From: Euglena gracilis
Lineage: Eukaryota; Euglenida; Euglenophyceae; Euglenales
DNA: 64,000 bases
Reading direction: 5' to 3'
NCBI GenBank assembly: GCA_039621445.1
Contig: CP154956.1
Coordinates: 77,744,474-77,808,473, forward strand
The position numbers and the translations under genes are program-made. Position 1 is the stretch's first letter. Each line of letters starts with the position of its first letter. The notes below the pieces were generated by a model. It was not told the DNA's origin. It was given only the letters and a program-made list of their open reading frames with translations, and ran no database searches. Shown here piece by piece: positions 1-11,150 of this stretch.

Positions 1-1029
1 TGCCCCCTACCTACCCCAGCCGGCAGCCCCGGCCTCCCCCCCTACCTACCCCAGCCGGCAGCCCCGGCCCCGGCCCCCTACCTACCCCAGCCGGCAGCCC
101 CGGCCCCGCCCCCTACCTACCCCAGCCGGCAGCCCCGGCCCCGCCCCCTACCTACCCCAGCCGGCAGCCCCGGCCCCGCCCCCTACTCTGTACCCCAGCC
201 GGCAGCCCCGGCCCCGCCCCCCACCTACCCCAGCCGGCCGCCCCCGCCCCCCCCCCTACCTGCACCAGCCGGCAGCCCCGGCCCCGCCCCCTACCTACCC
301 CAGCCCGCAGCCCCGGCCCCGCCCCCTCCCAACCCCAGCCGGCAGCCCCAGCCCGCCCCCCTCCCAACCCCGCCGGCCGCCCCCGCCCCGCCCCCTACCT
401 ACCCCAGCCGGCAGCCCCGGCCCCGCCCCCTACCGACTCCAGCCGGCAGCCCCGGCCCCGCCCCTACCTACCCCAGCCGGCAGCCCCGGCCCCGCCCCCT
501 ACCTACCCCAGCCGGCACCCCCGACCCGCCCCCTACCAACCCCAGCCGGCAGCCCCGGCCCCGCCCCCTACCTACCCCAGCCGGCAGCCCCGACCCGCCC
601 CCTACCGACCCCAGCCGGCAGCCCCGGCCCCCGCCCCCTACCTACCCCAGCCGGCAGCCCCGGCCCCGCCCCCTACCTACCCCAGCCGGCAGCCCCGGCC
701 CCGCCCCCTACCTACCCTAGCCGGCAGCCCCGGCCCCGCCCCTACCTACCCCAGCCGGCAGCCCCGGCCCCGCCCCCTACCTACCCCAGCCGGCAGCCCC
801 GGCCCCGCGCCCCCTACCTACCCCAGCCGGCAGCCCCGGCCCCGCCCCCTACCTACCCCAGCCGGCAGCCCCGGCCCCGCCCCCTACCTACCCCCACCCG
901 GGAGCCCCGGCCCCGCCCCCTACCTACCCCAGCCGGCAGCCGCCGGGCCGCCCCCCCCCTACCCCAGCCGGCAGCCCCGGCCCCGCCCCCCCCTACCCCC
1001 GCCGGCAGCCCCCGCCCCGCCCCCTACCT

Positions 1030-4000
1030 ATGCCAGCCGGCAGCCCCGGCCCCGCCCCCTACCTACCCCAGCCGGCAAACCCCGGCCCCCGCCCCCTACC
1101 AACCCCAGCCGACATCCCCGGCCCCGCCCCCGACCTACCCCACCCGGCAGCCCCCGCCCCGCCCCCTACCTACCCCAGCCGGCAGCCCCGGCCCCGCCCC
1201 CTACCTACCCCAGCCGGCAGCCCCGGCCCCGCCCCCTACCTACCCCAGCCGGCAGCCCCGGCCCCGCCCCCTCTACCTACCCCAGCCGGCAGCCCCGGCC
1301 CCGCCCCTACCTACCCCAGCCGGCAGCCCCGGCCCCGCCCCCTACCTACCCCAGCCGGCAGCCCCGGCCCCGCCCCCTACCTACCCCAGCCGGCAGCCCC
1401 GGCCCCGCCCCCTACCTACCCCAGCCGGCAGCCCCGGCCCCCGCCCCCTACCTACCCAGCCGGCATCCCCGGCCCCGCCCCCTACCTACCCCAGCCGGCA
1501 GCCCCGGCCCCGCCCCCTACCTACCCCAGCCTGCAGCCCCGGCCCCGCCCCCTTCTTTTCCCAGCCGGCAGCCCCGGCCCCGCCCCCTACCTACCCCAGC
1601 CGGCAGCCCCGGCCCCGCCCCCTACCTACCCCAGCCGGCAGCCCCGGCCCCGCCCCCTACCTACCCCAGCCGGCAGCCCCGGCCCCGCCCCCTACCTACC
1701 CCAGCCGGCAGCCCCGGCCCCGCCCCCTCTCTGTCCCAGCCGGCAGCCCCGGCCCCGCCCCCTACCTCCCCCAGCCGGCGGCCCCGGCCCCGCCCCCTCC
1801 CTACCCCAGCCGGCAGCCCCGGCCCCGCCCCCTACCTACCCCAGCCGGCAGCCCCGGCCCCGCCCCCTACCTACCCCAGCCGGCAGCCCCGGCCCCGCCC
1901 CCTACCTACCCCAGCCGGCAGCCCCGGCCCCGCCCCCTCTCTGTCCCAGCCGGCAGCCCCGGCCCGCCCCCCCACCTACCCCCCCCTGCACCCCCGGCCC
2001 CGCCCCCTACCTACCCCAGCCGGCAGCCCCGGCCCCGCCCCCTACCTACCCCAGCCGGCAGCCCCGGCCCCGCCCCCTACCTACCCCAGCCGGCAGCCCC
2101 GGCCCCGCCCCCTACCTACCCCAGCCGGCAGCCTCGGCCCCGCCCCCTACCGACCCCACGGCCCCTCTCCCTACCTACCCCAGCCGGCAGCCCCGGCCCC
2201 GCCCCCCACCTATCCCAGCCGGCAGCCCCGGCCCCGCCCCCTACCTCTCCCAGCCGGCAGCCCCGGCCCCGCCCCCTCCCGACCCCAGCCGGCAGCCCCG
2301 CCCCGCCCCCTACCTATCTCAGCCGGCAGCCCCGGCCCCGCCCCCTACCTACCCCAGCCGGCAGCCCCGGCCCCGCCCCCTACCTACCCCAGCCGGCAGC
2401 CTCGGCCCGCCCTCTACCTCCCCCTGCCGGCAGCCCCGGCCCCGCCCCCTACCTACCCCAGCCGGCAGCCCCGGCCCCGCCCCCTACCTACCCCAGCCGG
2501 CAACCCCGGCCCCACCCCCTACCTACTCCAGCCGGCAGCCCCGCCCCGCCCCCTCTCTGTCCCAGCCGGCAACCCCGGCCCCGCCCCCTACCTACCCCAG
2601 CCGGCAGCCCCGGCCCTGCCCCCTACCGACCCCACCCGCCACCCCCGCCCCCCCCCCCTACCTACCCCAGCCGGCAGCCCCGGCCCCGCCCCCTACCTAC
2701 CCCAGCCGGCAGCCCCGGCCCCGCCCCCTACCTACCCCAGCCGGCAGCCCCGGCCCCGCCCCCTACCTACCCCAGCCGGCAGCCCCGGCCCCGCCCCCTA
2801 CCTACCCCAGCCGGCAGCCCCGGCCCCGCCCCCTACCTACCCCAGCCGGCAACCCCGGCCCCGCCCCCTACCTACCCCAGCCGGCAGCCCCGGCCCCGCC
2901 CCACCCCCTACCTACCCCAGCCGGCAGCCCCGGCCCCGCCCCCTACTCTGCCCAGCCGGCAGCCCCGGCCCCGCCCCCTACCTACCCCAGCCGGCAGCCC
3001 CCGCCCTCCCCCCTCCCTCCCCCCACCGCCCGCCCCGGCCCCGCCCCCTACCTACCCCAGCCGGCAGCCCCGGCCCCGCCCCCTACCTACCCCAGCCGGC
3101 AGCCCCGGCCCCGCCCCCTACCTAACCCAGCCGGCAGCCCCGGCCCCGCCCCCCTACCTACCCCAGCCGGCAGCCCCGGCCCCCCCCTACCTACCCCAGC
3201 CGGCAGCCCCGGCCCCGCCCCCTACCTCCCCCAGCCGGCAGCCCCGGCCCCGCCCCCTACCTACCCCAGCCGGCAGCCCCGGCCCCGCCTCCTACCTACC
3301 CCAGCCAGCCCCGGCCCCGCCCCCTCCCTCCCCCAGCCGGCAGCCCCGGCCCCGCCCCCTACCTACCCCAGCCGGCAGCCCCGGCCCCGCCCCCTACCTA
3401 CCCCAGCCGGCAGCCCCGGCCCCGCCCCCTACCTACTCCACGGCAGCAGCCACGGCCCCTCCCCCTCCCGACCCCAGCCGGCACCCCCGGCCCCGCCCCC
3501 TACCTACCCCAGCCGGCAGCCCCGGCCCCGCCCCCTACCTACCCCAGCCGGCAGCCCCGGCCCCGCCCCCTACCTACCCCAGCCGGCATCCCCGGCACCG
3601 GCCCCTACCTATCCCAGCCGGCAGCCCCGGCCCCGCCCCCTACCTATCCCAGCCGGCCGCCCCGGCCCCCCCCCCCACCCACCCCCACCGGCCACCCCCG
3701 CCCCGCCCCCTACCTACCCCAGCCGGCAGCCCCGGCCCCGCCCCCTACCTACCCCAGCCGGCAGCCCCGGCCCCGCCCCCTACCTACCCCAGCCGGCAGC
3801 CCCGGCCCCGCCCCCAACCTACCCCAGCCGGCATCCCCCGGCCCGCCCCCTACCTATCCCCGCCGGCGGCCCCGGCCCCGCCCCCTCTCTGTCCCAGCCG
3901 GCAGCCCCGGCCCCGCCCCCTACCTACCCCAGCCGGCAGCCCCGGCCCCGCCCCCTACCTACCCCAGCCGGCAGCCCCGGGCCGCCCCCTACCTACCCCA

Positions 4001-5958
4001 GCCGGCAGCCCCGGCCCCGGCCCCCCACCCCCCCCAGCCGGCAGCCCCGGCCCGGTCCCCTACCTACTCCGGCCGGCAGCCCCGGCCCAGCCGCCTACCA
4101 ACGCCAGCCGGCGGCCCGGACCCGCCGCCTACCTACCCCAGCCGGCAGCCCCGGCCCCGCCCCCTACCTACCCCAGCCGGCAGCCCCGGCCCCCCCCCCT
4201 GCCTACCCCAGCCGGCAACCCGGCCCCGCCCCCTACCTACCCCAGCCGGCAGCCCCGGCCCCGCCCCTACCTACCTACCCCACCGGGCAGACCCGGCCCT
4301 GCCCCCTCCCTGTCCCAGCCGGCAGCCCCGGCCCCGCCCCCTCCCTACCCCAGCCGGCAGCCCCGGCCCCGCCCCCTACCTACCCCAGCCGGCAGCCCCG
4401 GCACCGCCCCCTACCTACCCCAGCCGGCAGCCCCGGCCCCGCCCCCTACCTACCCCAGCCGGCAGCCCCGGCCCCGCCCCCTACCTACCCCAGAGCCGGC
4501 AGCCCCGGCCCCGCCCCCTACCTCCCCCAGCCGGCAGCACCGGCCCCGCCCCCTTCCTACCCCAGCCGGCAGCTCCGGCCCCGCCCCCTACCTATCCCAG
4601 CCGGCAGCCCCGGCCCCGCCCCCTATCGACTCCAGCCGGCAGCCCCGGCCCCGCCCCCTACCTACCCCAGCCGGCAGCCCCGGGCCCCGCCCCGTACCTA
4701 CCCCAGCCGGCAGCCCCGGCCCCGCGCCCTACCCTTCCCCAGCCGACGCCCCCGCCCCCCCCCCCTACCTCCCCCAGCCGGCATCCCCGCCCCGCCCCCC
4801 ACCCACTCCCACCCGCCACCCCCGGCCCGCCCCCTACCTACCCCAGCCGGCAGCCCCGGCCCCGCCCCCTACCTATCCCAGCCGGCAGCCCCGGCCCCGC
4901 CCCCTACCTACCCCAGCCGGCAGACCCCGGCCCCGCCCCCTACCGACTCCAGCCGGCAGCCCCGGCCCCCCCCCCTACCCACTCCGACCGGCAACCCCGG
5001 CCCCGCCCCCTACCTACCCCAGCCGGCAGCCCCGGACCGCCCCCTTCCTACCCCAGCCCGACAGCCCCGGCCCCGCCCCCTACCTACCCCAGCCGGCAGC
5101 CCCGGCCCCGCCCCCGACCTACCCCTCCGGCCAGCCCCGCCCCCCCCCCCTACCTACCCCAGCCGGCAGCCCCGCCCCCTCTCCCTACCTACCCCAGCCG
5201 GCAGCCCCGGCCCCGCCCCCTACCTACCCCAGCCGGCAGCCCCGGCCCCGCCCCCTACCTACCCCAGCCGGCAGCCCCGGCCCCGCCCCCTACCTACTCC
5301 AGACCGGGAGCCCCGGCCCCCCCTACCTACCCCGGCCGGCAGCCCCGGCCCCGCCCCCTACCTACTCCAGCCGGCAGCCCCGGCCCCGCCCCCTACCTAC
5401 CCCAGCCGGCAGCCCCGGCCCCGCCCCCTACTACCCCAGCCGGCAGCCCCGGCCCCGACCCTACCTACCCCAGCCGGCAGCCCCGGCCCCGCCCCCTACC
5501 TACCCCAGCCGGCAGCCCCGGCCCCGCCCCCTACCTACCCCAGCCGGCAGCCCCGGCCCCGCCCCCTACCTCCCCCAGCCGGCAGCCCCGGCCCCCCCCC
5601 CTCCCTCCTCGCGCCGGCCACCCCCGCCCCCCCCCCTACCTACCCCAGCCGGCAGCCCCGGCCCCGCCCCCTACCTACCCCAGCCGGCAGCCCCGGCCCC
5701 GCCCCCTACCTACTCCAGCCGGCAGCCCCGGCCCCGCCCCCTACCGACTCTAGCCGGCAGCCCCGGCCCCGCCCCCTACCTACCCCAGCCGGCACCCCCG
5801 ACCCGCCCCCTACCTATCCCCGCCGGCAGCCCCAGCCCCGCCCCCTACCTACCCCAGCCGGCAGCCCCGGCCCCGCCCCTACCTACTACCCAGCCGGCAG
5901 CCCCGGCCCCGCCCCCTACCTACTCCAGCCGGCAGCCCCGGCCCCGCCCCCTACCTAA
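1030..5958 (+). other. Long open frame produced by the minisatellite
   Basis: A frame of 1642 codons stays open through about 140 minisatellite units. Because 35 is not a multiple of three, the frame cycles through all three phases and gives a 35-residue Pro/Ala/Arg-rich repeat containing blocks such as PTYPSRQPRPRPL and PAGSPGPAPYLPQPAAP. The unit has no TAA, TAG or TGA in any forward phase, so openness follows from the repeat itself. The start lies inside a repeat unit, indels move it between equivalent phases without penalty, and no signal peptide or unique flank exists. I regard it as non-coding, though a proline-rich wall-type protein cannot be excluded without transcripts. Confidence 0.12.
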
Positions 5959-6179
5959 CCAGCCGGCAGCCCCGGCCCCGCCCCCAACCTACCCCAGCCG
6001 GCAGCCCCGGCCCCGCCCCCTACCTACCCCAGCCGGCAGCCCCGGCCCCCGCCCCCTACCTACCCTAGCCGGCAGCCCCGGCCCCGCCCCCCAGCCGGCA
6101 GCCCCCGCCCGCCCCCTACCTACCCCAGCCGGCAGCCCCCGGCCCCGCCCCCTACCTACCCCAGCCGGCAGCCCCGGCC

Positions 6180-9100
6180 CCGCCCCCTACCTACTCCGAC
6201 TGGCAGCCCCGGCCCCGCCCCATACCTACTCCGACTGGCAGCCTCGGCCCCGCCCCCTACCTACTCCGACTGGCAGCCCCGGCCCCGCCCCCTACCGACT
6301 CCGACTGGCAGCCCCGGCCCCGCCCCCTACCTCTCCCAGCCGGCAGCCCCGGCCCCGCCCCCTACCTACCCTAGCCGGCAGCCCCGGCCCCGCCCCCTAC
6401 CTCCCCCAGCCGGCAGCCCCGGCCCCGGCCCCGCCCCCTACCTACCCCAGGCGGCAGCCCCGGCCCCGCCCCCTACCTACCCCAGCCGGCAGCCCCGGCC
6501 CCGCCCCCTACCTACTCTGACCGGCAGGCCCGGCCCCGCCCCCAACCTACCCCAGCCGGCAGCCCCGGCCACACCCCCTACTTACCCCAGCCGGCAGCCC
6601 CGGCCCCGCCCCCTACCGACTCCAGCCGGCAGCCCCGGCCCCGGCCCCCTACCTACCCCAGCCGGCAGCCCCGGCCCCGCCCCCTACCTACCCCAGCCGG
6701 CAGCCCCGGCCCCGCCCCCTACCTAACCAGCCGGCAGCCCCGGCCCCGCCCCCTACCTACCCCAACCGGCAGCCCCGGCCCCGCCCCCTACCTACTCCAG
6801 CTGGCAGCCCCGGCCCCGCCCCCTACCTACTCCGGCTGGCAGCCTCGGCCCCGCCCCCTACCTACTCCGACTGGCAGCCCCGGCCCCGCCCCCTACCGAC
6901 TCCGACTGGCAGCCCCGGCCCCGCCCCCTACCTACCTACCCCAGCCCGCAGCCCCGGCCCCGCCCCCTACCGCCCCCAGCCGGCAGCCCCGGCCCCGGCC
7001 CCCTACCTACCCCAGCCGGCAGCCCCGGCCCCGCCCCCTACCTACCCCAGCCGGCAGCCCCGGCCACGCCCCCTACCTACCCCAGCCGGCAGCCCCGGCC
7101 CCGCCCCCTACCGACTCCAGCCGGCAGCCCCGGCCCCGGCCCCCTACCTACCCCAGCCGGCAGCCCCGGCCCCGCCCCCTACCTACCCCAGCCGGCAGCC
7201 CCGGCCCCGCCCCCTACCTACCCTAGCCGGCAGCCCCGGCCCCGCCCCCTACCTACCCCAGCCGGCAGCCCCGGCCCCGCCCCCTACCTACCCCAGCCGG
7301 CAGCCCCGGCCCCGCCCCCTACCTACCCCAGCCGGCAGCCCCGGCCCCGCCCCCTACCGACTCCAGCCGGCAGCCCCGCCCCGCCCCCTACCTACTCCGA
7401 CCGGCAGCCCCGGCCCCTCCCCCTACCTACCCCAGCCGGCAGCCCCGGCCCCGCCCCCTACCTATCCCAGCCGGCAGCCCCGGCCCCGCCCCCTACCTAC
7501 CCCCCGGCCCCACCCCCTACCTACCCCAGCCGGCATCCCCGGTCCCGCACCCTACGTATCCCAGCCGGCAGCCCCGGCCCCGCCCCCTACCTACCCCAGC
7601 CGGCAGCCCCGGCCCCGCCCCCTACCTACCCCAGCCGGCAGCCCCGCTCCCGCCCTCTACCTGCCTCAACCGGCAGCACCGGCCCCGCCCCCTACCTACC
7701 CCAGCCGGCAGCCCCCGCCCCGCCCCCTACCTACTCTGACCGGCAGCCCCGGCCCCGCCCCCAACCTACCCCAGCCAGCAGCCCCGGCCCTGCCCCCTGC
7801 CGTCTCCAGCCGACATCCCCGGCCCCGCCCCCTACCTTCTCCGACTGGCATCCCCGGTCCCGCACCCTACGTATCCCAGCCGGCAGCCCCGGCCCCGCCC
7901 CCTACCTACCCCAGCCGGCAGCCCCGGCCCCGCCCCCTACCTACCCCAGCCGGCAGCCCCGGCCCCGCCCCCTACCTACTCCGACTGGCAGCCCCGGCCC
8001 CGCCCCCTACCTACTCCGACTGGCAGCCCCGGCCCCGCCCCCTACCGACTCCGACTGGCAGCCCCGGCCCCGCCCCCTACCTACCCCAGCCGGCAGCCCC
8101 GGCCCCGCCCCCTACCTACCCCAGCCGGCAGCCCCGGCCCCGCCCCCCACCTACCTACCCCAGCCGGCAGCCCCGGCCCCGCCCCCTACCTACCCCAGCC
8201 GGCAGCCCCGGCCCCGCCCCCTACCTACCCCAGCCGGCAGCCCCGGCCCCGCCCCCTACCTACTCTGACCGGCAGCCCCGGCCACACCCCCTACTTACCC
8301 CAGCCGGCAGCCCCGGCCCCCCCCCCTCCCTACTCCTACCCGCAGCCCCGGCCCCCCCCCCTCCCTACCCCTGCCGGCAGCCCCGCCCCCCCCCCCTACC
8401 TACCCCAGCCGGCAGCCCCGGCCCCGCCCCCTACCTACCCCGCCTGGCAGCCCCGGCCCCGCCCCCTACCTACCCCAGCCGGCAGCCCCGGCCCCGCCCC
8501 CTACCTACCCCAGCCGGCAGCCCCGGCCCCGCCCCCTACCTACCCCAGCCGGCAGCCCCGGCCCCGCCCCCTACCTACTCTGACCGGCAGGCCCGGCCCC
8601 GCCCCCAACCTACCCCAGCCGGCAGCCCCGGCCACACCCCCTACTTACCCCAGCCGGCAGCCCCGGCCCCGCCCCCTACCGACTCCAGCCGGCAGCCCCG
8701 GCCCCGCCCCCTACCTACCCTAGCCGGCAGCCCCGGCCCCGCCCCCTACCTACCCCGGCCGGCAGCCCCGGCCCCGCCCCCTACCTACCCCAGCCGGCAG
8801 CCCCGGCCCCGCCCCCTACCTACCCCAGCCGGCAGCCCCGGCCCCGCCCCCTACCTACCCCAGGCGGCAGCCCCGGCCCCGCCCCCTACCTACCCCAGCC
8901 GGCAGCCCCGGCCCCGCCCCCTACCTACTCTGACCGGCAGCCCCGGCCCCGCCCCCTACCTACCCCAGCCAGCAGCCCCGGCCCCGGCCCCGCCCCCTAC
9001 CTTCTCCGACTGGCATCCCCGGTCCCGCCCCCTACGGATCCCAGCCGGCAGCCCCGGCCCCGCCCCCTACCTACCCCCACAGGCAGCCCCGGCCCTGCCC

Positions 9101-9300
9101 CCTACCTACTCCGACTGGCAGCCCCGGCCCCGCCCCCCACCTACTCCGACTGGCATCCCCGGTCCCGCCCCCTACCTATCCCAGCCGACATCCCCGGCCC
9201 CGCCCCCTACCTACCCCAGCCGGCAGCCCCGACCCCGCCCCCTACCGACCCCAGCCGGCAGCCCCGGCCCCGCCCCCTACCTATCCCAGCCGTCAGCCCC
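6180..9300. repeat. Higher-order blocks inside the minisatellite
   Basis: The distal third shows repeated groups of variant units. A run of about 120 bases starting CTGACCGGCAGG at 6517 recurs almost exactly at 8580, an offset of 2063 bases, close to 59 units. A trio of ACTCCGACTGG variants occurs near 6190, 6795 and 7975. A rare TACGTATCCCAGCC variant occurs near 7550 and 7870. The first 6 kb is more uniform by eye. Confidence 0.7.
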
Positions 9301-9443
9301 GGCCCCCCCCCCTACCTACCCCAGCCGGCAGCCCCGGCCCCGCCCCCTACCTACCCCAGCCGGCAGCCCCGGCCCCGCCCCCTACCTACCCCAGCCGGCA
9401 GCCCCGGCCCCGCCCCCTACCTATCCCAGCCGGCAGCCCCGGC

Positions 9444-9569
9444 ACAGATTCTTGTCCGGGCCCCGGGTAGGCCCTTTGGAGGCAGGGCAATTATGGCCCT
9501 GCCTTGGCTCTGACCTTGGGCATTGCAGGAATGTGGGGCGCTACTAATTCTAACTAAGCCTAATCCTAA
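9444..9569. other. Junction after the minisatellite
   Basis: Short low-copy stretch between the minisatellite and the first duplicated segment. It contains a CTAAGCCTAATCCTAATCC run that resembles a degenerate telomere-type repeat for only three units. No gene is visible. Confidence 0.5.
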
Positions 9570-10255
9570 TCCCCCGGTGCCAAGGATGGTGTCCACCGAC
9601 TTCCCCTCCACCCCCCCCCCCGTCCGGCACCCAGGAACCCTGCCCCGGTTCTGTCCACCCATTTCCCACCCCAGTGCACACGCACAAATACCCTGCACTT
9701 TAAGTATTGGGAACCTCTTCCCCCCGCTTTGTCTAAATTTTGTTCAAGCTGCTTGAGTGCAACCACTTATCTGCAACCACCTTTTGAACACTCTTTAATT
9801 TCCACACACAGATTTAATTTGCTGCTCATTTCAGTTATTTCACATTTACACACCAGCCCAAATCCACTTCACTCTGAACCCCTAAATTTCTGAATAAAAA
9901 CCCATTGTGGTGGAACTCCACACGAAACAAAAAAAAATATCTCCCGGATACCGGGAAAGAAGAAAGGGGGAGAAACCTTTTGGCTAAAATAAATTTTTCT
10001 CAGCGCCTCCCAGCCCCCAGCCTGCTCCCTGGTTTAACCACACCGGGCCCATGTTCTTCTCCCATCCGCTCATATGTGGCAGCTGTTCACGCCCCCATCC
10101 CCCTCCAGACCGCGGTGAGGCACACCTCTCTACACGGTCTGTCGCATATGCTGATTTATCTCAAGCCTGATATCCGCATACCAATGTATTTTGTGTGCAC
10201 CGGCCAATTCATAATTCATGGTTTCTTTTTGCTGCCTCTTGGACCTTTAATCTTG
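9570..10255. repeat. Diverged tandem duplication, copy 1
   Basis: This segment is homologous to 10325-11150. Matching landmarks are GTCCGGCACCC at 9622 and 10376, CCGCTTTGTCTAAATTTTG at 9724 and 10479, and TTCATGGTTTC at 10215 and 11108. The offset is 754-755 bases at the left and 893 at the right, the difference being a microsatellite found only in copy 2. No reading frame is conserved between the copies, so a non-coding repeat is likely. Confidence 0.8.
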
Positions 10256-10324
10256 GACCGGTCACCATGGGCCTGACACCGTGTTTCTGCCAGCCCCGCC
10301 GCCCCCTCCCCCCCAGCTCACCCC

Positions 10325-10747
10325 CCCCTCCCCGCCAAGCATGGTGGCTGCCGACCCTCCCCCTCCGCCACCCCCGTCCGGCACCCGGGAGTCCTGCCCC
10401 GGTTCCGCCTCCACGCACTACCCACCCCACCCACCCACAAATACCCTCCTCCTTTAAGTATCTGGGAAACTCTTCCCCCCGCTTTGTCTAAATTTTGTTC
10501 AGGCTGCTGAAGTGCAACCACCTAACTGCAACCGTCTTTTGAACACTCTCTTAATTTTCGCCCACAAATTTCATCAGAATTTCTTTTGCAGCTTATTTCA
10601 GTCATATCACACTGACTCACCAGTCGGCAGCACAAGTGCTCTTCGCTGCGAACCCCCAAAATTCTGAGGATAACCCCACTGTGGTAGAAACCCAAATAAA
10701 ATATGAAGAGCACCATTGCCAAATTTCCAAAGAACGGAGAAATTGTG

Positions 10748-10786
<39 letters not shown>

Positions 10787-10788
10787 GC

Positions 10789-10847
<59 letters not shown>

Positions 10848-11150
10848 TGGGTGTGGGTGTGGGTGTGGGTGTGTGTGCGCACAGGCGTAACTAGCGGGAA
10901 CACGCCGGAGAAGCGAATTTTCCTCAACGCCTCCTGCACCCCAGCCCACCCTCCATTTTCATGACATTCGGCCCATTTTCCTCGCCCCCTGCCCCCTCCA
11001 GGCCGCAGTGGGTCACAGCTCTCTCCGCAGCTTGTTGAATTTGTGCTGGTTTCCCTCACGAACCGAAATCAGCATGCAATCGTTTTTCTTTTGCATGCAC
11101 CATCCAATTCATGGTTTCCTCTGCTGCCTCACGCAATTTTGAACCCTCCC
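10325..11150. repeat. Diverged tandem duplication, copy 2
   Basis: Second copy of the 9570-10255 segment, enlarged by a (TG)n tract at 10743-10882. Substitutions and short indels are spread along the length, so the duplication is old compared with the satellite copies further on. Confidence 0.8.
10743..10882. repeat. (TG)n / (GGGTGT)n microsatellite
   Basis: About 140 bases of alternating TG with occasional GTGCG, changing at the right end to five GGGTGT-type units. Long alternating purine-pyrimidine DNA can adopt the Z form. Cys/Val or His/Thr open frames across it are artefacts. Confidence 0.98.

Larger units (their letters stand above)
1..9443. repeat. 35-bp C-rich minisatellite array
   Basis: A 35-bp unit, built around AGCCGGCAGCCCCGG followed by CCCCGCCCCCTACCTACCCC, repeats head to tail for the first 9.4 kb, about 265 copies. 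Successive CCAG landmarks are 35 or 36 bases apart. Variants include single-base changes, C-tract length changes and subfamilies such as CTCCGACTGGCAG and CTCTGACCGGCAG. The array begins before the window and ends sharply near 9443, where the sequence changes to CACAGATTCTTGTCC. The minus strand carries several G-tracts per unit, so it could form G-quadruplexes. Sp1-like GGGGCGGGG boxes recur only as a result of composition. Confidence 0.97.

Noticed and set aside
152-367. Gly/Arg-rich minus-strand open frame in the minisatellite
   Set aside because: It is the reverse translation of the 35-bp unit, and no unique sequence is included.
1-9443. CRISPR array
   Set aside because: A 35-bp period is suggestive in length, but there are no unique spacers and no cas genes, and the context is eukaryotic.
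9536-9575. Telomere repeat
   Set aside because: Only three degenerate CTAATCC-like units, with no array.
10607-11059. His/Thr and Cys/Val repeat proteins over the (TG)n tract
   Set aside because: The frames exist only because TG or CA repeats lack stops.
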